Shown: positions 1 through 6,035 of the stretch, piece after piece
How positions within the stretch are numbered: position 1 is the stretch's first letter
How the letters are laid out: every line of letters begins with the position of its first letter
Source: an uncultured bacterium
GTDB lineage: Bacteria; Patescibacteriota; Minisyncoccia; Phycocordibacterales; UBA918
Assembly: GCA_903839715.1 (NCBI GenBank)
Contig: CAIMDH010000141.1
Location: 1 to 16,568, forward strand
Direction of reading: 5' to 3'
Length of the DNA stretch: 16,568 bases
Notes under the pieces: generated by a model
Told to the model about the DNA's origin: nothing
Seen by the model: the letters and a program-made list of their open reading frames with translations, nothing else
The model's database searches: none
Position numbers and translations under genes: made by a program

Positions 1-1
1 A

Positions 2-142
2 GCAACGCGCCGAGGTGACGGCCACCGGAATGACGGGCACACCCGCCTCAATGGCCAAGCGCGTGCCGCCTGTTTTGTAAACCCCTTTTTGCCCGCGTGG
101 AATGCGCGTTCCCTCGGGAAACATGATCAGCCAAACGTAGAG
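2..142 (-). pseudogene. PlsC-type acyltransferase fragment at a probable chimeric contig edge
   Basis: Read on the minus strand, positions 121 to 2 encode 40 residues beginning FPEGTR and containing VPVIPVAV. These are the third and fourth conserved blocks of 1-acyl-glycerol-3-phosphate acyltransferases, which make phosphatidic acid at the membrane. The frame stays open a little further upstream (VWLIM before FPEGTR), but the catalytic NHxxxxD block, normally some 70 residues upstream, is absent because the ROK gene occupies that DNA. Bases 1-120 are about 64% GC and bases 121-180 about 33%, so the composition changes right where homology stops. The flavour (GTRIPRGQKGVYKTGGTRLA) recalls betaproteobacterial PlsC from memory. 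I infer a misassembly or foreign fragment joined near 125-140. The family call is firm; the origin is inference. Confidence 0.75.
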
Positions 143-177
143 CTTTACAAAATCAAGACAAAAGAAATATTGAGCAT

Positions 178-1023
178 ATGAGTTACCTAGTCTTTGACAT
201 TGGTGGCAGTAAAACACGGGTCGGTCTGACTGAGGATCTACAGACTTTTGCAGAGACCAGCACTTTTCCTACCCCAAAATCATTTAAGGCCGGGATGCAA
301 AGTATCATAAAAGCCGCCGAAGCTATGCAGATGAAAGGGAAATTGGTAGCCATGGCTGGTGGTGTGCGCGGCATGCTCAGTGAAGACCGGACCGGGATAG
401 AGAATGATGCTATTCTCAGTAATTGGGCAAAAATGTCTATTACTTCTACACTCTCTAAGCACTTTAAAGTGCCAGTGTATCTAGAAAATGACACTGCGAT
501 TGCTGGGCTCGGGGAAGCACTTTTTGGGGCAGGGAAGGGAGTCGACATTATGGTGTACCACACAGTCAGTACAGGAGTCGGTGGTGTAAAAATCGAGAAC
601 GGTAAAATCGATGATGCTAGCGCTGGCTTTGAACCTGGCCATCAAGTGCTTGATATTGACCGTACTATTCTTGGTGACGATATCAACCCAACTTTAGAGA
701 ATCTAGTCTCTGGGGCTGGACTAGAAGCGCGCTTGGGTATGTCACCAAAAGAAATTCCACAAGAAGACATGGTTTGGGATGAACTCGCCGAATATTTGGC
801 GCAAGGTTTACGTAATACCATCCTCTATTGGTCTCCTGAGATGATTGTGCTTGGCGGTTCAATGATGACCGGTAATCCAAGAATACCACTTGAGACAGTG
901 CGTAAATATACCGTGGAGACCTTAAATGGCTTTGTTGAGTGTCCTTTTATTACAATCGCCGAGCTTGGTGATGATGCCGGGTTATACGGCGCTATGGCCT
1001 ACTTGAAGCAGAAGGCAGAGTAG
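178..1023 (+). CDS. ROK-family protein (sugar kinase-like), zinc loop missing
   Basis: This 281-residue protein belongs to the ROK group of sugar kinases and regulators in the actin/hexokinase ATPase fold. The N-terminal phosphate-binding loop is DIGGSKTR (7-14). The likely catalytic aspartate lies in END (103-105), the second phosphate loop is STGVGG (131-136), and the family GH pair is at 154-155. The cysteine-rich zinc site found in most ROK proteins is replaced by a short cysteine-free loop (about 164-173) before ENLVSGAGLEAR. There is no helix-turn-helix domain, so a kinase-like role is more likely than a repressor, but the substrate cannot be read. The ATG at 178 aligns with the family start; no Shine-Dalgarno site is visible. 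The upstream DNA is interrupted by the composition break near 130, so its promoter may be missing here. Confidence 0.85.
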   Translation: MSYLVFDIGGSKTRVGLTEDLQTFAETSTFPTPKSFKAGMQSIIKAAEAMQMKGKLVAMAGGVRGMLSEDRTGIENDAILSNWAKMSITSTLSKHFKVPVYLENDTAIAGLGEALFGAGKGVDIMVYHTVSTGVGGVKIENGKIDDASAGFEPGHQVLDIDRTILGDDINPTLENLVSGAGLEARLGMSPKEIPQEDMVWDELAEYLAQGLRNTILYWSPEMIVLGGSMMTGNPRIPLETVRKYTVETLNGFVECPFITIAELGDDAGLYGAMAYLKQKAE

Positions 1024-1243
1024 CGGAAGAGTGAACTGGTTACAGAGAGGTATAAGTCACGTTTACATGTTCAGTATTTTAAATCTTCGCACTCGGAAGG
1101 AGTCCTTTAGGTATCACAAATAAGGAAATTGGACTTTCTTAAAAATCACAATATGACATATTCTTTAATATGTCAAACTATTGCACAATAAAACAATATG
1201 GCTTTAAATATAGCTATTTTTAATAAAAATGGCAACTAAAATA
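1024..1243. other. Non-coding stretch with a 9-bp palindromic hairpin
   Basis: No credible gene lies between the ROK stop and the promoter at 1244. A perfect 9-bp inverted repeat, TGACATATT (1154-1162) and AATATGTCA (1167-1175), is separated by four bases. It is not followed by a T-run on the plus strand, so it is a poor terminator for the ROK gene and could instead be an operator or RNA hairpin upstream of the lytic transglycosylase promoter. The stretch becomes strongly AT-rich after 1130. No tRNA or known riboswitch was recognised. Confidence 0.5.
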
Positions 1244-1272
1244 TTGACAAATACAGTTAAATATGCTATATT
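1244..1272 (+). promoter_or_regulatory. Strong sigma-70-type promoter with extended -10
   Basis: A perfect TTGACA (-35, 1244-1249) is followed after exactly 17 bases by TATATT (-10, 1267-1272). A TG sits one base before the -10 (1264-1265). Transcription should start near 1279, giving a leader of about 50-100 bases before the lytic transglycosylase. It is the only promoter in the window with both consensus boxes. The leader holds a perfect 7-bp hairpin, TATCAGC/GCTGATA (1309-1315 and 1321-1327), overlapping the end of a 12-codon open frame (ATG 1287 to TGA 1325). Confidence 0.8.
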
Positions 1273-1378
1273 ATTTTAAATCCGTAATGTGTGCTATCAT
1301 CTTTCGGTTATCAGCTTGCCGCTGATATTTGTTAGTTAAGACAAAAGGCTTATTTTATCGACAGTCATTCTTGCAGTC

Positions 1379-1795
1379 TTGGCAATGACGTCAATCGGAA
1401 CAGTAGTTCCGACCGAAACAGCATATGGTCAAATTGTGAACACCAAGATGGCGGTAGAGGAAACTCAAACTGTCTCTATGGATACTGAACGCATCGTGCG
1501 TTCATACTTCCAGGATATTCCAGTTATGGTCCAGATTGCTCGTTGCGAATCGGCGTTTCGTCATACACTACAGGACGGTAGCGTGCTCAAAGGAAGGGTA
1601 GACCCAGCAGATACTGGGGTCATGCAAATCAATAAGCGATACCACGCCAAAACAGCCGCTGCTATGAGTCTCGATCTTGATGATATTTACCACAACATGG
1701 CGTATGCTCGACATCTCTATGAGACGCAGGGTACACAGCCATGGAGTGCGTCTGCTCCATGTTGGAACAAAGGATCGCTTGCGATTAATATCTAA
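1379..1795 (+). CDS. Secreted lytic transglycosylase-like protein (SLT fold), N-terminus uncertain
   Basis: Counted from the TTG at 1379, this 138-residue protein carries a compact lysozyme/SLT domain: ARCES with the probable catalytic Glu57, then DTGVMQIN (78-85), then NMAYARHLY (106-114) and a C-terminal PWSASAPCW. Such enzymes cleave the MurNAc-GlcNAc bond of peptidoglycan outside the membrane. The frame is open upstream to 1340 and reads KRLILSTVILAVLA, a typical signal-peptide core, yet offers no ATG, GTG or TTG before 1379. Starting at 1379 would drop the basic end and half of the hydrophobic segment. One extra A in the run at 1343-1346 would join this to TTG 1329 and give MLVKTKRLIL, a normal signal peptide. 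A sequencing error or real frameshift is therefore likely. A two-way terminator follows at 1809. Confidence 0.8.
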   Translation: MAMTSIGTVVPTETAYGQIVNTKMAVEETQTVSMDTERIVRSYFQDIPVMVQIARCESAFRHTLQDGSVLKGRVDPADTGVMQINKRYHAKTAAAMSLDLDDIYHNMAYARHLYETQGTQPWSASAPCWNKGSLAINI

Positions 1796-1808
1796 TCTCC
1801 ACAAGACA

Positions 1809-1840
1809 AAAAAGCACCCCCAATTACGGGGGTGCTTTTT
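1809..1840. terminator. Bidirectional intrinsic terminator
   Basis: A perfect 13-bp stem (1809-1821 with 1828-1840) surrounds the six-base loop AATTAC. The stem core is GCACCCCC/GGGGGTGC, with an A5 tract on one side and a T5 tract on the other. It can therefore stop transcription of the lytic transglycosylase (plus) and of the convergent DoxX-like gene (minus), whose stop codon is 20 bases away. Confidence 0.92.
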
Positions 1841-1859
1841 GAATATGCTTCAACTATGA

Positions 1860-2267
1860 CTACTTGACTGAGCTTTGGCCAGGACCGAACGCCATAACAT
1901 AGAGAAGACCGCCGATTATGGCAAGGTTCTTTAATTGATCAATGTCCCCGAGTTCACGGTGAGCAGCGAGGATTGTACCAAGAGTGAAAAGTATTAATGC
2001 TGCCGCAGCTGCACCAACATGTCTACCTATTACTACAAGTCCACCAGCCACTACCTTGAGAATCGCTACTAGCCAGACCAAAATCTCTGCCATTGGCAAA
2101 CCAAGTTTGGTGTAATAACCAGCTGATGCGGTTGGACCACCGTCAGCTAAAAACATGCTAATACCCGAGATAAGGAACAGCGCACCAATTAAAACACGAC
2201 CAGCGACCACACCTTTAGTCTGGATAAATGCGCGCTGTGAACTACTTAACATACAACTATTTAACAT
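1860..2267 (-). CDS. DoxX-family small integral membrane protein
   Basis: This 135-residue protein has about four hydrophobic helices. The first (about 20-40, GRVLIGALFLISGISMF) has the form of the DoxX family N-terminus, and the remaining three follow with short loops. A soluble HRELGDIDQLKN stretch precedes the last helix. DoxX-like proteins are linked to quinone or redox functions at the membrane, but the activity of this subgroup is not settled and the sequence does not decide it. The start is ambiguous: two ATGs 15 bases apart head an imperfect tandem repeat (ATGTTAAATAGTTGT, then ATGTTAAGTAGTTCA), so translation could begin at 2267 or 2252. It has its own extended -10 (2306-2314) and ends at the shared terminator. 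Confidence 0.8.
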   Translation of the reverse strand: MLNSCMLSSSQRAFIQTKGVVAGRVLIGALFLISGISMFLADGGPTASAGYYTKLGLPMAEILVWLVAILKVVAGGLVVIGRHVGAAAAALILFTLGTILAAHRELGDIDQLKNLAIIGGLLYVMAFGPGQSSVK

Positions 2268-2305
2268 ACTTAAAATTATGAATATATTACTAAACTGCTA
2301 CATAA

Positions 2306-2314
2306 AGTATAGCA
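2306..2314 (-). promoter_or_regulatory. Extended -10 promoter of the DoxX-like gene
   Basis: On the minus strand this reads TGC followed by TATACT. No good -35 is visible. It predicts a start near 2299 and a leader of about 32 bases, unlike most other genes here. It is divergent from the EVE gene promoter 25 bases away. Confidence 0.6.
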
Positions 2315-2335
2315 CAATCATGTGGTAAAGTGTTG

Positions 2336-2341
2336 TATACT
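2336..2341 (+). promoter_or_regulatory. -10 element of the EVE-domain gene
   Basis: TATACT ends 12 bases before the ATG at 2353, predicting a 5-base 5' leader with no room for a Shine-Dalgarno site. A convincing -35 box is not seen. Confidence 0.5.
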
Positions 2342-2352
2342 ATATAGAATAT

Positions 2353-2808
2353 ATGAACTACTGGTTGCTAAAAAGTGAACCAACGGAATTTTCAATAGAT
2401 GATTTAAAACGAGTGGGGGAGCAGATTTGGGATGGTGTGCGTAACTATCAGGTGCGTAATTCTTTTCGTGATGTGATGAAGGTGGGGGACAAAGCACTAT
2501 TTTATCACTCAAGCTGCAAAGAGATCGGCGTAGTCGGGGAGATGGAAGTAGTGTTGCCTTCAGAGGTTGATCCAACACAGTTTGATAGCAAGAGTAAATA
2601 TTTTGATGCTGCTTCTACAATAGACTCACCGCGTTGGTTTGGTCCTAAGGTACGCTTTGTTTCTAAGTTTTCAACACGGGTGCCACTTTCAGTGATACGA
2701 TCTGATAAGCGCTTTGCGAACATGATACTTCTACGGACCGGCAATAGACTTTCGGCGTTTGTAATTACCAAGGAAGAGTATGATGCTTTGGTGCAGTTCG
2801 GCCGGTAG
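2353..2808 (+). CDS. EVE-domain protein
   Basis: This 151-residue protein is a single EVE domain from end to end, the PUA-like fold found in thymocyte nuclear protein 1 and its bacterial homologues. Diagnostic blocks are WLLKSEP (4-10), WDGVRNYQVRN (26-36) and GDKALFYHSS (45-54). The family forms an aromatic pocket that binds modified bases, and in bacteria such domains are often linked to recognition of modified cytosine or to RNA modification. That function is known from the family and is not shown here. There is no fused nuclease or methylase and no restriction gene nearby. It is first in a plus-strand run with the zinc-ribbon gene and murI. The ATG at 2353 fits the family start, and the promoter suggests a near-leaderless mRNA. 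Confidence 0.92.
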   Translation: MNYWLLKSEPTEFSIDDLKRVGEQIWDGVRNYQVRNSFRDVMKVGDKALFYHSSCKEIGVVGEMEVVLPSEVDPTQFDSKSKYFDAASTIDSPRWFGPKVRFVSKFSTRVPLSVIRSDKRFANMILLRTGNRLSAFVITKEEYDALVQFGR

Positions 2809-2837
2809 GGTATATTCTATATGGCTCGTTCTACTTT

Positions 2838-2844
2838 AAAGGAG
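2838..2844 (+). promoter_or_regulatory. Clear Shine-Dalgarno site deciding a start
   Basis: AAAGGAG lies six bases before the ATG at 2851. It is the only strong Shine-Dalgarno site I find before a gene in this window, and it favours 2851 over the in-frame ATG at 2821. Confidence 0.8.
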
Positions 2845-2850
2845 ATAAAT

Positions 2851-3069
2851 ATGTCAAAGCGTATAGGCTGTGATTATTGTGACTATGGTGAAGTGCTCTA
2901 TTTCTTTAAAAATGAAAGACGACAGACCGTACGGACTGATTTTTTATATTGCTCATACTGTTATCCAGATTCAACTCGTGAAATGTTCAAAATGATAGGG
3001 GAAGCAATTGTCTCACAACGAGAATACTTTGAATGTATTGAGATAGGATTGAAGAAGTCAGCTATTTAA
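2851..3069 (+). CDS. Small zinc-ribbon-like protein of unknown function
   Basis: This 72-residue protein carries two CxxC pairs, CDYC near residues 7-10 and CSYC about 25 residues later, spaced as in a single zinc ribbon. The rest looks helical and ends KKSAI. I do not recognise a named family. An in-frame ATG at 2821 would add ten residues, but the Shine-Dalgarno site at 2838-2844 supports 2851. It sits 42 bases after the EVE-domain gene on the same strand and 52 before murI, and has no obvious promoter of its own, so it is probably transcribed with the EVE gene. A nucleic-acid-binding or regulatory role would suit the fold, but this is only inference. Confidence 0.7.
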   Translation: MSKRIGCDYCDYGEVLYFFKNERRQTVRTDFLYCSYCYPDSTREMFKMIGEAIVSQREYFECIEIGLKKSAI

Positions 3070-3106
3070 AGAGCACTCAAAATGAGGCGCTTTTTCTTTG
3101 CGGATT

Positions 3107-3115
3107 TGCTACTAT
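3107..3115 (+). promoter_or_regulatory. Extended -10 promoter of murI, leaderless
   Basis: TGC followed by TACTAT ends seven bases before the ATG at 3122. Since a sigma-70 start normally falls about seven bases after the -10, the first transcribed base should be the A of the start codon. No good -35 is visible. Confidence 0.65.
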
Positions 3116-3121
3116 TGGCTT

Positions 3122-3898
3122 ATGAAGATTGGCTTTTTTGATTCAGGTTTGGGTGGGCTAGTGGCCTTGAAGGCTGTAGCGCGCGCATTGCCGGACTACG
3201 ACTACGAGTTTTATGGTGACACGGCTAATCTGCCGTATGGTGACAAAAGTGAAGAGGAAATATTTGAACTTACTAAGGCGGGCATAGTACATCTCTTTAG
3301 TCGGGACTGTCTGTTGGTGATTATTGCCTGTAACACTGCGTCGGCTGAGACTTTGCGGCGACTACAAGATGGTTTTCTCAAAGACAAGTATCCAGATCAC
3401 CGTGTCCTTGGTGTAATTATTCCGACACTTGAAGAGTTGGTGACATTAGGACTCAAACATGCTCTTTTGGTTGCTACCACTCGTACTATAGCGTCAGGTA
3501 AGTATGAACGTGAACTCGCTAAGCTAACTGATGCTCCACTCATTACCGCGCGAGCGACACCTGAGCTCGTGCCGCTCATAGAGCTTGGTGAAGCTGAGGC
3601 CGCCTTAGGCTCTTTGATAGCCACTATCAAAGGAGTGGGGGAGGTGGATGGTGTGATTCTGGGTTGTACACACTACAGTGTACTCAAGGATAAGTTACGA
3701 GCCGGATTTCCTACACTCTGTTTTATTTCGCAAGATGAAATAATTCCTAATAAACTTGCAGACTACTTAGAGCGACATCCAGAAATAAAATCACAGCTAT
3801 CACGGGAAAGTACACGTAACGTGTTTTTGACAGACAACAGCTCGCGCTACGATCAAGTCATTAGGGAACTACTAGGAGGTGCTTTTATAGAACAATAA
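3122..3898 (+). CDS. murI: Glutamate racemase
   Basis: MurI interconverts L- and D-glutamate in the cytoplasm and supplies D-Glu for the MurD step of peptidoglycan synthesis. From the ATG at 3122 the protein has 258 residues, a normal length. It shows the catalytic aspartate in FFDSGLGG (5-12), YGDTANLPYGDKS, the first catalytic cysteine in ACNTASA (Cys70), and the second in LGCTHYS (Cys182) followed by His184. All two-base racemase residues are therefore present. The frame is open eight codons further up (to 3098), but 3122 matches the family start MKIGFFDSG and coincides with the start site predicted from the extended -10. It faces the peptidoglycan gene block across the gene-free region, so it is likely co-functional but separately controlled. 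Confidence 0.95.
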   Translation: MKIGFFDSGLGGLVALKAVARALPDYDYEFYGDTANLPYGDKSEEEIFELTKAGIVHLFSRDCLLVIIACNTASAETLRRLQDGFLKDKYPDHRVLGVIIPTLEELVTLGLKHALLVATTRTIASGKYERELAKLTDAPLITARATPELVPLIELGEAEAALGSLIATIKGVGEVDGVILGCTHYSVLKDKLRAGFPTLCFISQDEIIPNKLADYLERHPEIKSQLSRESTRNVFLTDNSSRYDQVIRELLGGAFIEQ

Positions 3899-3912
3899 AC
3901 GCCCATTCATAC

Positions 3913-3940
3913 ATGTCGCACAATATATCTTTTGCGACAT
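3913..3940. repeat. Local hairpin competing with the long-range repeat
   Basis: ATGTCGCA (3913-3920) and TGCGACAT (3933-3940) form an 8-bp stem with a 12-base loop. The left half is also half of the long-range 14-bp repeat, so the two pairings exclude each other. TGCGACATTA occurs as a direct repeat at 3933-3942 and 4614-4623. No T-run follows on either strand, so it is not a standard murI terminator. Confidence 0.7.
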
Positions 3941-4607
3941 TACCACTATACAATATATAGGTTTCTTTACATTACGTTGCTTAACCACTTCCCTGGAACT
4001 TACTTTGGCTTTAGGACTTACTAAGCTTGCATGTGTATAGATTGATATGTAGCTAGCTCCACTTCAGTCTTTTGATTCAAATTTATTTTTGCCTTCATTT
4101 TTACATATTTTGCTTCTGACTCAGCTTTGCACGGATTTTGACCTGATACTTACTACAGCTCAAATTGTCTAAGCAGCTCTCCGGTCAGATTTGCCCCTCT
4201 GCCAAGCTTTGTTGTTTTGACACGAGTCGTACGAGGCCCCAGGATCGATTTTGAGCCTCGAGGCCGGATATGAGACGTAGGTCAGATCGTCTCAAATATC
4301 TCCTTGAGCCTTACGCTTATGGCAGTAGCTGTATGGTTGTCCGACATTTCGATCGATTGAGGTGTCTTGAAAAAGGTTCGACCTTTCTTAAGGTAGAAAA
4401 ATATTTTAACGGCTGGAATATTTTTTAAATTTACTTCTTTATGAAAATAAATTTTTAAAATTATTTTTTTAAAGCTAGTTCATCTGGCTGACTTTTTTGT
4501 TAGTGTAAATGTACAGAAAATTTTCGAGACCTTGCCTTGGGATTGCTTGTGAGACCTAAGTGTACGCATCACTCCTCTCACCTGCTCTTCTGACTTCCCT
4601 ATACAAA

Positions 4608-4621
4608 ATATTGTGCGACAT
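4608..4621. repeat. Right arm of the 14-bp inverted repeat
   Basis: ATATTGTGCGACAT is the exact reverse complement of 3913-3926, 680 bases away. A chance match this long over this distance is improbable, so the arms probably define the ends of one unit, whether RNA or element. Confidence 0.85.
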
Positions 4622-4649
4622 TAGAATTTTTAAGGGTATGTCTATTCAA
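4620..4649 (-). promoter_or_regulatory. Possible promoter reading into the gene-free region
   Basis: On the minus strand TTGAAT (4649-4644) and TCTAAT (4625-4620) are separated by 18 bases. The -10 overlaps the edge of the inverted repeat. It lies just beyond the terminator of the large operon, so it would drive an independent transcript across 4613-3913. The match is moderate and could be chance in AT-rich DNA. Confidence 0.3.
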
Positions 4650-4674
4650 TTTTTTGCAGCAGATGAATTGATAA

Positions 4675-4711
4675 CAAAAACCACCTGTCACTATGTTGTG
4701 GCAGGTGGTTT
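4675..4711 (-). terminator. Intrinsic terminator of the eight-gene envelope block
   Basis: Arms 4678-4690 and 4699-4711 (AAACCACCTGTCA against TGGCAGGTGGTTT) pair over 13 positions with one A-C mismatch in the minus-strand RNA. They are followed on that strand by TTTTTG. It lies just after the M23 gene stop. Confidence 0.85.
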
Positions 4712-4724
4712 CTGAAGTAGATAC

Positions 4725-6035
4725 TTAGAGTGGCTTGAGGTAGAGCATTGGATCAAGATAGGCATCGGTAGCTGCTACTGGCGTAGAGGCTGGCCCACAG
4801 CTGGTCACGGTCTTAATCTCGTTAAACTTTCGTACAGTTACTCCGTCTTTGGCGTACACGGTGAAGTGTAGGTGAGGACCGGTTGAGTAGCCGGTATTAC
4901 CGGTGTAGCCAATAATCTCACCGGTCGACACCTTCTGACCTGGACTGACACTAATGACGTCCTGATGGGCGTAGAGTGTCGACAAACCGTTGGCGTGGTC
5001 TATAAGTGTCCACTTACCCCAAGAATAGCATCCAGGCACGAGATCGGTGTTGCCTGTGGCTCGTACGGTACCTGCAAGTGGTGCGTAGAGTGTGGAGCCG
5101 CGTGGTGTGCCAAGGTCAATACCTGGGTGGTAGGCACGACCAGCGTAAACACTGGCATTTTGCTTAGCAAACTCGGTACCACCGAAGTATTGAGTAATGA
5201 TGACACTCTTGAGTGGCCAATCAAATACAGCTGTACCAGGTGTAGGGATGGTGGTTGGATCAAGAAAGAATTGCAGCTTGGCTTCAAAGTCACGTAAGTC
5301 TTTGATGATTTGTTCCCTGGCCTCTTGTTTTTGGGCGAGTAAACGCTGGTAGCTTTTTTCTTCGCTTTTTGTTACTTCGAGCAAGTCTGACTGTTCAGCT
5401 TGGTTATTTGCTAGTACTGAATGCTGGTCTTTGTATTGTGATTGTAAAGAAAGTAGTTCTGAACGCTTCTCCGTATTATCTTCTCGCTTTTCATCTAGTA
5501 GGCGCTGCAATGAGCTAAGCTCCGTCACCTTTGTTGACATTTTGTCACGTACTGCTTCGTAGGCTTCAAACGAACTCCAAAAATCCGAAAGTTGGGAGTG
5601 GGCCAACATTAGTTCCACTAGTGTGGTGTTACCGGCTTTATACTCGGCACGAATGATTTGTGCTATCGCATCTTCAATTTGCATAATACTGCGTTCAGTC
5701 TTCCCAATCTCAAGAATTAATTTATTGATTTCAAGATCCGTTGAGCTGATGAGGTTTTCGGTACGTGATATTTCTGACTGCACTTTTTTACGCTCAAGAG
5801 TGAGTTGGTTGATAGCCTTTTGGAGTGTCTGTTTTTCAGTACCTACTACTTTGAGGTCTGCTTCGAACTTGGCAATTTCCTTTTCGATTTCAGCTAAACG
5901 ATTGCCGCGGTCTTGAATCCCCTGTTGCAGTTTTTCGATTTCACTAACTTGGGCGGATACAACAGGAGCGAGATACACAAAAATCGGCAGCAGGAGCATA
6001 CCGATTAAAAACGAGGCAAGGGGTTTCTTGGACAT
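4725..6035 (-). CDS. Secreted coiled-coil M23 peptidase, EnvC/NlpD-like
   Basis: This 436-residue protein has three parts. Residues 1-29 form a signal peptide (KK, hydrophobic core, then VVSAQ). Residues 30-255 form long heptad-like coiled coils rich in E, K, Q and L. Residues 265-410 form a LytM/M23 domain. Zinc ligands of an active M23 enzyme are present: His303 and Asp307 in HPGIDLG, and His390 in GPHLHF (388-390), with the catalytic His357 in YAHQD. It may therefore cut peptide cross-links outside the cell, unlike the degenerate E. coli EnvC, which activates amidases. The layout matches EnvC and Gram-positive PcsB-type hydrolases that act in daughter-cell separation under FtsEX. No ftsEX is in the window. 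Its ATG overlaps the gltX stop by one base (TAATG), so translation is probably coupled, and it closes the operon. Confidence 0.92.
   Translation of the reverse strand: MSKKPLASFLIGMLLLPIFVYLAPVVSAQVSEIEKLQQGIQDRGNRLAEIEKEIAKFEADLKVVGTEKQTLQKAINQLTLERKKVQSEISRTENLISSTDLEINKLILEIGKTERSIMQIEDAIAQIIRAEYKAGNTTLVELMLAHSQLSDFWSSFEAYEAVRDKMSTKVTELSSLQRLLDEKREDNTEKRSELLSLQSQYKDQHSVLANNQAEQSDLLEVTKSEEKSYQRLLAQKQEAREQIIKDLRDFEAKLQFFLDPTTIPTPGTAVFDWPLKSVIITQYFGGTEFAKQNASVYAGRAYHPGIDLGTPRGSTLYAPLAGTVRATGNTDLVPGCYSWGKWTLIDHANGLSTLYAHQDVISVSPGQKVSTGEIIGYTGNTGYSTGPHLHFTVYAKDGVTVRKFNEIKTVTSCGPASTPVAATDAYLDPMLYLKPL

Larger units (their letters stand above)
3913..4621 (-). ncRNA. Candidate large structured RNA, or decayed mobile element, closed by a 14-bp inverted repeat
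   Basis: No credible protein gene lies between murI and the M23 gene (about 780 bases). This 709-base core is bounded by a perfect inverted repeat, ATGTCGCACAATAT (3913-3926) and ATATTGTGCGACAT (4608-4621). Inside are many stems: CGAGGC/GCCTCG (4232-4237, 4255-4260), TGAGACG/CGTCTCA (4271-4277, 4288-4294, extendable outward), AAAGGT/ACCTTT (4372-4386) and a 9-bp AAAAATATT/AATATTTTT (4397-4405, 4417-4425). TATAGG and CCTATA just inside the ends can extend the closing helix. A possible minus-strand promoter (4620-4649) faces inward, which is why I favour the minus strand, but the strand is not settled. I see no tmRNA, RNase P, SRP or rRNA signatures. The alternative is a MITE-like element with no transposase. 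Confidence 0.4.

Noticed and set aside
183..563. 126-residue minus-strand frame over the ROK gene
   Set aside because: It overlaps the conserved ROK N-terminal half entirely, and its proline/serine-rich translation resembles no protein family. It is not the missing part of PlsC because the frame differs.
3098..3121. Longer MurI start at 3098
   Set aside because: The eight extra residues do not match the family N-terminus, and the region contains the extended -10 promoter.
4371..4387. GGTTCGACC as a tRNA or tmRNA T-loop
   Set aside because: It is a simple self-complementary hairpin (AAAGGT/ACCTTT). No acceptor stem, CCA end or tag-peptide frame accompanies it.
3899..4677. Replication origin
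   Set aside because: An AT-rich segment exists at 4395-4475, but no DnaA-box clusters and no dnaA or dnaN neighbours are seen.
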